A stretch of 9,421 bases of DNA. Source: Rhodospirillales bacterium (GTDB lineage: Bacteria > Pseudomonadota > Alphaproteobacteria > Rhodospirillales > Casp-alpha2). The stretch is from positions 1 through 9,421 of the forward strand of contig JANRAT010000049.1 in assembly GCA_030727885.1 (NCBI GenBank), read 5' to 3'. A model generated the notes under the pieces. The model was not told the origin of the DNA. It searched no databases and saw nothing but the letters and a program-made list of their open reading frames with translations. The stretch's first letter is position 1; every line of letters begins with the position of its first letter. The translations under genes and the position numbers were made by a program. Below are positions 7,115 through 9,421 of this stretch, one piece after another.

Positions 7115-8193
7115 TTTTCCGCCGATGGCTTTTTACTTGTGCCGTGATAAAGGTCGCTTTCAAGGTATTGTGCGAGGGCAAAGCGGACCAGAACGCCTGA
7201 TACCGCTGCGACCGGCAAGGCGATCAGAACGCCGGAAAGGCCATACAGCGAGCCGCCGGCCAGCATCGCAAAAATGATCCAGATCGGCGACAGTCCGACC
7301 CGACCGCCAACCAGCTTCGGTGTCAGGAAATAGCTTTCAAGGGTTTGTCCGAGTATGAATACGCCGGCGACGATAAGGATCGAGACCCAGTCTTGATGAA
7401 ATTGTGCAATCGCAAGGCCGACGCCAATGATAAAGCTGACGGCAGCACCGATATACGGAATAACGGCGAGCGCACCGGCGGCTATGCCGATCAGCAGCCC
7501 GGCTTTCAGGCCGGCGAGTGTCAGTCCAACGGCATAGACAACAGCCAGAACCAGACAGACACTGGCTTGGCCGCGCACAAATCCGGCTAGCGTTTCATCT
7601 ATTTTGCGGACTTGTTCGCGGATCGTGTCGGCTGAATGACGCGGCAGCCAGCCATCAACCTTTTTCACGGTCAGATCCCAGTCGCGGAGCAGGTAGAATG
7701 CGACCAGCGGCATGATCAGGATCAATGATAGAAGGTTGAGAACGGCAAGTCCGCCGCTCCATATCTGAGCGATAAAGCCTGAAATCCATTTGAAGACTGT
7801 GCCGGCATAATTACCAGCGGCCTGCTTCAATTCATTCATTGTATCGGTGGAGAAGTCCGCACGCATTTGTGCCATCAGCGGTTTCAGAAACTCCTGCATG
7901 TGGTCGATCAGGACAGGGACAAGCTTGATGGCAGTGACAATCTGATTTTGCAGCAGCGGAAAAATCAGAATGACGATGCCGATTGCAATGATGAAGAAGC
8001 CAAGCAGGATCAGCGCTGTGGCAATCGTTCGCGACATGCCCATGCGTTCAAGGCGATCTGCCAGCGGGTCAAAGAAATAGGCGATGGTGATGCCGACAAT
8101 AAACGGCAGCAAAACATCACTGAGAAAATGCAAAAGCAATCCGGCGGCGAAAAGCGCTGTCAGCCAGATCAGAATGCGTTGCTCACGGCTCAT
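7111..8193 (-). CDS. PerM / AI-2E transporter family membrane protein
   Basis: This 360-residue polytopic inner-membrane protein belongs to the PerM/AI-2E exporter family (PF01594). Hydrophobic segments lie at about residues 7-23, 27-42, 57-81, 147-169, 211-228, 230-265 (probably two), 269-290 and 304-338 (probably two). They flank a soluble amphipathic stretch at about 85-135 that is typical of the family. Recognisable conserved pieces are PYIG at 246-249, GQTLESYFLTPKLVGGRVG at 282-300 with LSP just after it, and GVLIALP at 321-327. Family members have been proposed to export autoinducer-2, to act as Na+/H+ antiporters, or to be general permeases, so the substrate here is open. The lysine-rich C-terminal tail is cytoplasmic in character. 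The ATG at 8193 overlaps the TGA of the phosphatidyltransferase gene (ATGA) and its own stop overlaps the GTG of hda, placing it in the middle of a translationally coupled operon. Confidence 0.92.
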   Translation of the reverse strand: MSREQRILIWLTALFAAGLLLHFLSDVLLPFIVGITIAYFFDPLADRLERMGMSRTIATALILLGFFIIAIGIVILIFPLLQNQIVTAIKLVPVLIDHMQEFLKPLMAQMRADFSTDTMNELKQAAGNYAGTVFKWISGFIAQIWSGGLAVLNLLSLILIMPLVAFYLLRDWDLTVKKVDGWLPRHSADTIREQVRKIDETLAGFVRGQASVCLVLAVVYAVGLTLAGLKAGLLIGIAAGALAVIPYIGAAVSFIIGVGLAIAQFHQDWVSILIVAGVFILGQTLESYFLTPKLVGGRVGLSPIWIIFAMLAGGSLYGLSGVLIALPVAAVSGVLVRFALAQYLESDLYHGTSKKPSAEK

Positions 8194-8759
8194 GGTTTGT
8201 TCTCACTTCGATCTTTCGGTGCATGTTCAAAAACATTTGCACGGTAAGTCCAGATGTAAACATAAGCAGCGCCTGATGCCAGCGTCGTGGCCAAAACAGC
8301 GAAGCACAGCGAGGTTATCATGGGATCGGTGGGTAAAGTAAATATGTCGGGCACCATCACGGCGAGGATCAGCACAATCTGCATTACAGTATTCAGTTTG
8401 CTGATTTTCAGTGGCTCCATGTTCAGATCACCGGTCAATTTATCAAACAGCAAGGCGCCGCCGACAATCAGGGCATCACGGGATACAACGCATATGATGA
8501 TCCATGCCGGCAACAAGCCTTTGCTGCCGAGGACAATGAAGGCGCTGACCAGCAGGGCTTTGTCGGCAATCGGGTCGAGGTGGGCACCAAGATTAGTCTG
8601 CATGTTGAACTTTTTGGCAATGATCCCATCAAGGGCATCACTGATGGCGGCGGCGAGAAACAACCAGAATGCAGCATCCGTATACCCTTGAATTACAAGC
8701 CACACGTATATTGGCACCGACAACAGTCGGGCCAGTGTAATGGTGTTTGGAATGTTCAT
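8190..8759 (-). CDS. CDP-alcohol phosphatidyltransferase (PgsA-like)
   Basis: A 189-residue integral membrane enzyme of the class that condenses CDP-diacylglycerol with an alcohol, most likely glycerol-3-phosphate (phosphatidylglycerophosphate synthase) or phosphatidylglycerol (cardiolipin synthase). The start MNIPNTITLARLLSVPIYV is typical of PgsA. The family motif D-x2-D-G-x2-A-R-x8-G-x3-D-x3-D is complete at residues 41-66 (Asp41, Asp44, Gly45, Ala48, Gly58, Asp62, Asp66), except that the Arg is Lys49. Hydrophobic helices cover about 12-24, 27-41, 67-80, 83-100, 121-138 and 147-172. I chose ATG 8759 because it gives the family N terminus. The frame stays open to 8924, but that upstream part lies inside the DUF2066 gene and looks non-coding. 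The start is 20 bases after the DUF2066 stop, with no strong ribosome site, so coupling is possible. The exact product is uncertain because the family members are hard to tell apart. Confidence 0.9.
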   Translation of the reverse strand: MNIPNTITLARLLSVPIYVWLVIQGYTDAAFWLFLAAAISDALDGIIAKKFNMQTNLGAHLDPIADKALLVSAFIVLGSKGLLPAWIIICVVSRDALIVGGALLFDKLTGDLNMEPLKISKLNTVMQIVLILAVMVPDIFTLPTDPMITSLCFAVLATTLASGAAYVYIWTYRANVFEHAPKDRSENKP

Positions 8760-8778
8760 CGTATGCGAAAGCGGTGCG

Positions 8779-9421
8779 TCAGGTCTTCGGTGGCTGGAAA
8801 ACACCGATTGGCATGATGATCCACTCGCCGCCTTCCTGCAGCATCGACAGATTGGCCTGTTCAAGGGCTGTCGAAAGATGGTCGGCTTCTCCGACGAAAT
8901 GGATATTGACCCGGACCTGGTCACGCGACATCAGAACGATTTCAGCCTCTCTGATAATGCCGACCTGCGCCAGTTGTGCCCGCACTGCCAGCCAGTCTTT
9001 CAAGCCGGTGATCGGGACAGTAACGGCCATTACGCCTGTGCCCGCCTGGGAAATCAGATTGCGCTTTTTCCAGAGGTTTTCGATCCTGCGGATGGTCGCT
9101 TCCGTGACGCGGGACATCATGGCATCAAGGGCTTCGGATTCTTTCTGTGGATACGAGACGGTTCTGGCCTCGACCGGGATCGGATCGCTCGGACGGGAAA
9201 GTGTAACCGTAGCCATCTGTTTGTTGGTCGCCGGGTCTATGGTCAGATTGTAATGCGCAACGATAGTGCCAGCCGCGGCATAACGTTCGGCTATCACGCC
9301 TAATCGTTTGATATCCCCGGCCATGGCCTCTGTTACCCCAACGGTGGAAATATCGGACAAATCACCAATTGGAACGACCAGCGGAACCAGTCCTGCAGGG
9401 GTGTCGCGGCTGCTCCAAGCC
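8779..9421 (-). CDS. DUF2066 domain protein, 5' end outside the window
   Basis: The frame is open from the right edge to a TGA at 8781-8779 and gives the last 214 residues. The segment WSSRDTPAGLVPLVVPIGDL, followed by SDIS, near the window edge continues into an Ala-rich helix and RYAAAGTIVAHY. It matches my memory of DUF2066 proteins, which are secreted or periplasmic proteins of unknown function, common in alpha- and gammaproteobacteria and often near purM. An internal TTG at 9360 is not a credible start, since conserved sequence continues upstream of it. The C terminus contains a second alpha/beta part (LKDWLAVRAQL, then QVRVNIHFVGEAD and GGEWIIMPIGVF). It is the first visible gene of the operon leading to hda, and the operon promoter lies beyond the window. 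The N terminus and signal peptide cannot be seen. Confidence 0.85.
   Translation of the reverse strand, partial: AWSSRDTPAGLVPLVVPIGDLSDISTVGVTEAMAGDIKRLGVIAERYAAAGTIVAHYNLTIDPATNKQMATVTLSRPSDPIPVEARTVSYPQKESEALDAMMSRVTEATIRRIENLWKKRNLISQAGTGVMAVTVPITGLKDWLAVRAQLAQVGIIREAEIVLMSRDQVRVNIHFVGEADHLSTALEQANLSMLQEGGEWIIMPIGVFQPPKT

Noticed and set aside
8760..8924. Upstream extension of the phosphatidyltransferase frame (55 residues)
   Set aside because: It overlaps the DUF2066 coding sequence in another frame, is Ser/Arg/Cys-rich, and precedes the typical MNIPNTITLAR start.
8740..9303. A 187-residue plus-strand open frame
   Set aside because: It lies antisense to the DUF2066 gene, has low-complexity Asp/Gly/His-rich composition, no recognisable motif and no ribosome site. 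It is a shadow of the real gene.
1..9421. Search for tRNA, CRISPR, IS ends, toxin-antitoxin pairs, riboswitches or phage genes
   Set aside because: No clover-leaf, repeat-spacer pattern, transposase, integrase or small toxin pair was recognised by reading both strands.

Overview
This window looks like a chromosomal stretch of an alphaproteobacterium, probably close to the Rhodospirillales. The basis is gene content: a DUF2066 protein, a CDP-alcohol phosphatidyltransferase, a PerM-type membrane protein and a short HdaA-type DnaA homologue stand in one tightly overlapping operon, with ppk and ppx nearby. That neighbourhood is typical of this class as I recall it; the species cannot be named. 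No tRNA, rRNA, CRISPR array, insertion sequence or prophage signal was seen. No stretch over 300 bases lacks a gene; the two largest gaps are 3897-4099 and 5275-5421.

Layout, left to right. The 3' end of an unidentified plus-strand gene (to 134) converges on ppx, and the two stop codons share one TTAA palindrome. ppx (131-1639) and ppk (1719-3896) lie on the minus strand, ppk upstream, and form the polyphosphate module. A three-gene interval follows: a secreted Rap1a/Tai-like small protein on the plus strand (4100-4480), a divergent short-chain dehydrogenase on the minus strand (4495-5274), and a family-4-type glycosyltransferase on the plus strand (5422-6480). The glycosyltransferase overlaps the end of hda by 62 bp, tail to tail. 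The minus-strand operon DUF2066 > CDP-alcohol phosphatidyltransferase > perM > hda (9421 down to 6419) fills the rest. Its first gene runs out of the window, so its promoter is not visible.

How the genes may work together. Ppk makes polyphosphate from ATP and Ppx degrades it. The glycosyltransferase resembles enzymes that build sugar lipids replacing phospholipids when phosphate is scarce. A well-formed PhoB-box-like sequence stands in front of it, and a weaker single half-site stands in front of ppk. A shared phosphate-starvation theme is therefore plausible, though it is inference. The right-hand operon mixes phospholipid synthesis (CDP-alcohol phosphatidyltransferase), a membrane permease-like protein and replication control (HdaA).

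Most of the window is ordinary housekeeping DNA, and I see no convincing new multi-gene system. The best leads are the PhoB-like site, the SDR lacking the catalytic Tyr and Lys, the orphan Rap1a-like protein, and the two tail-to-tail gene overlaps.
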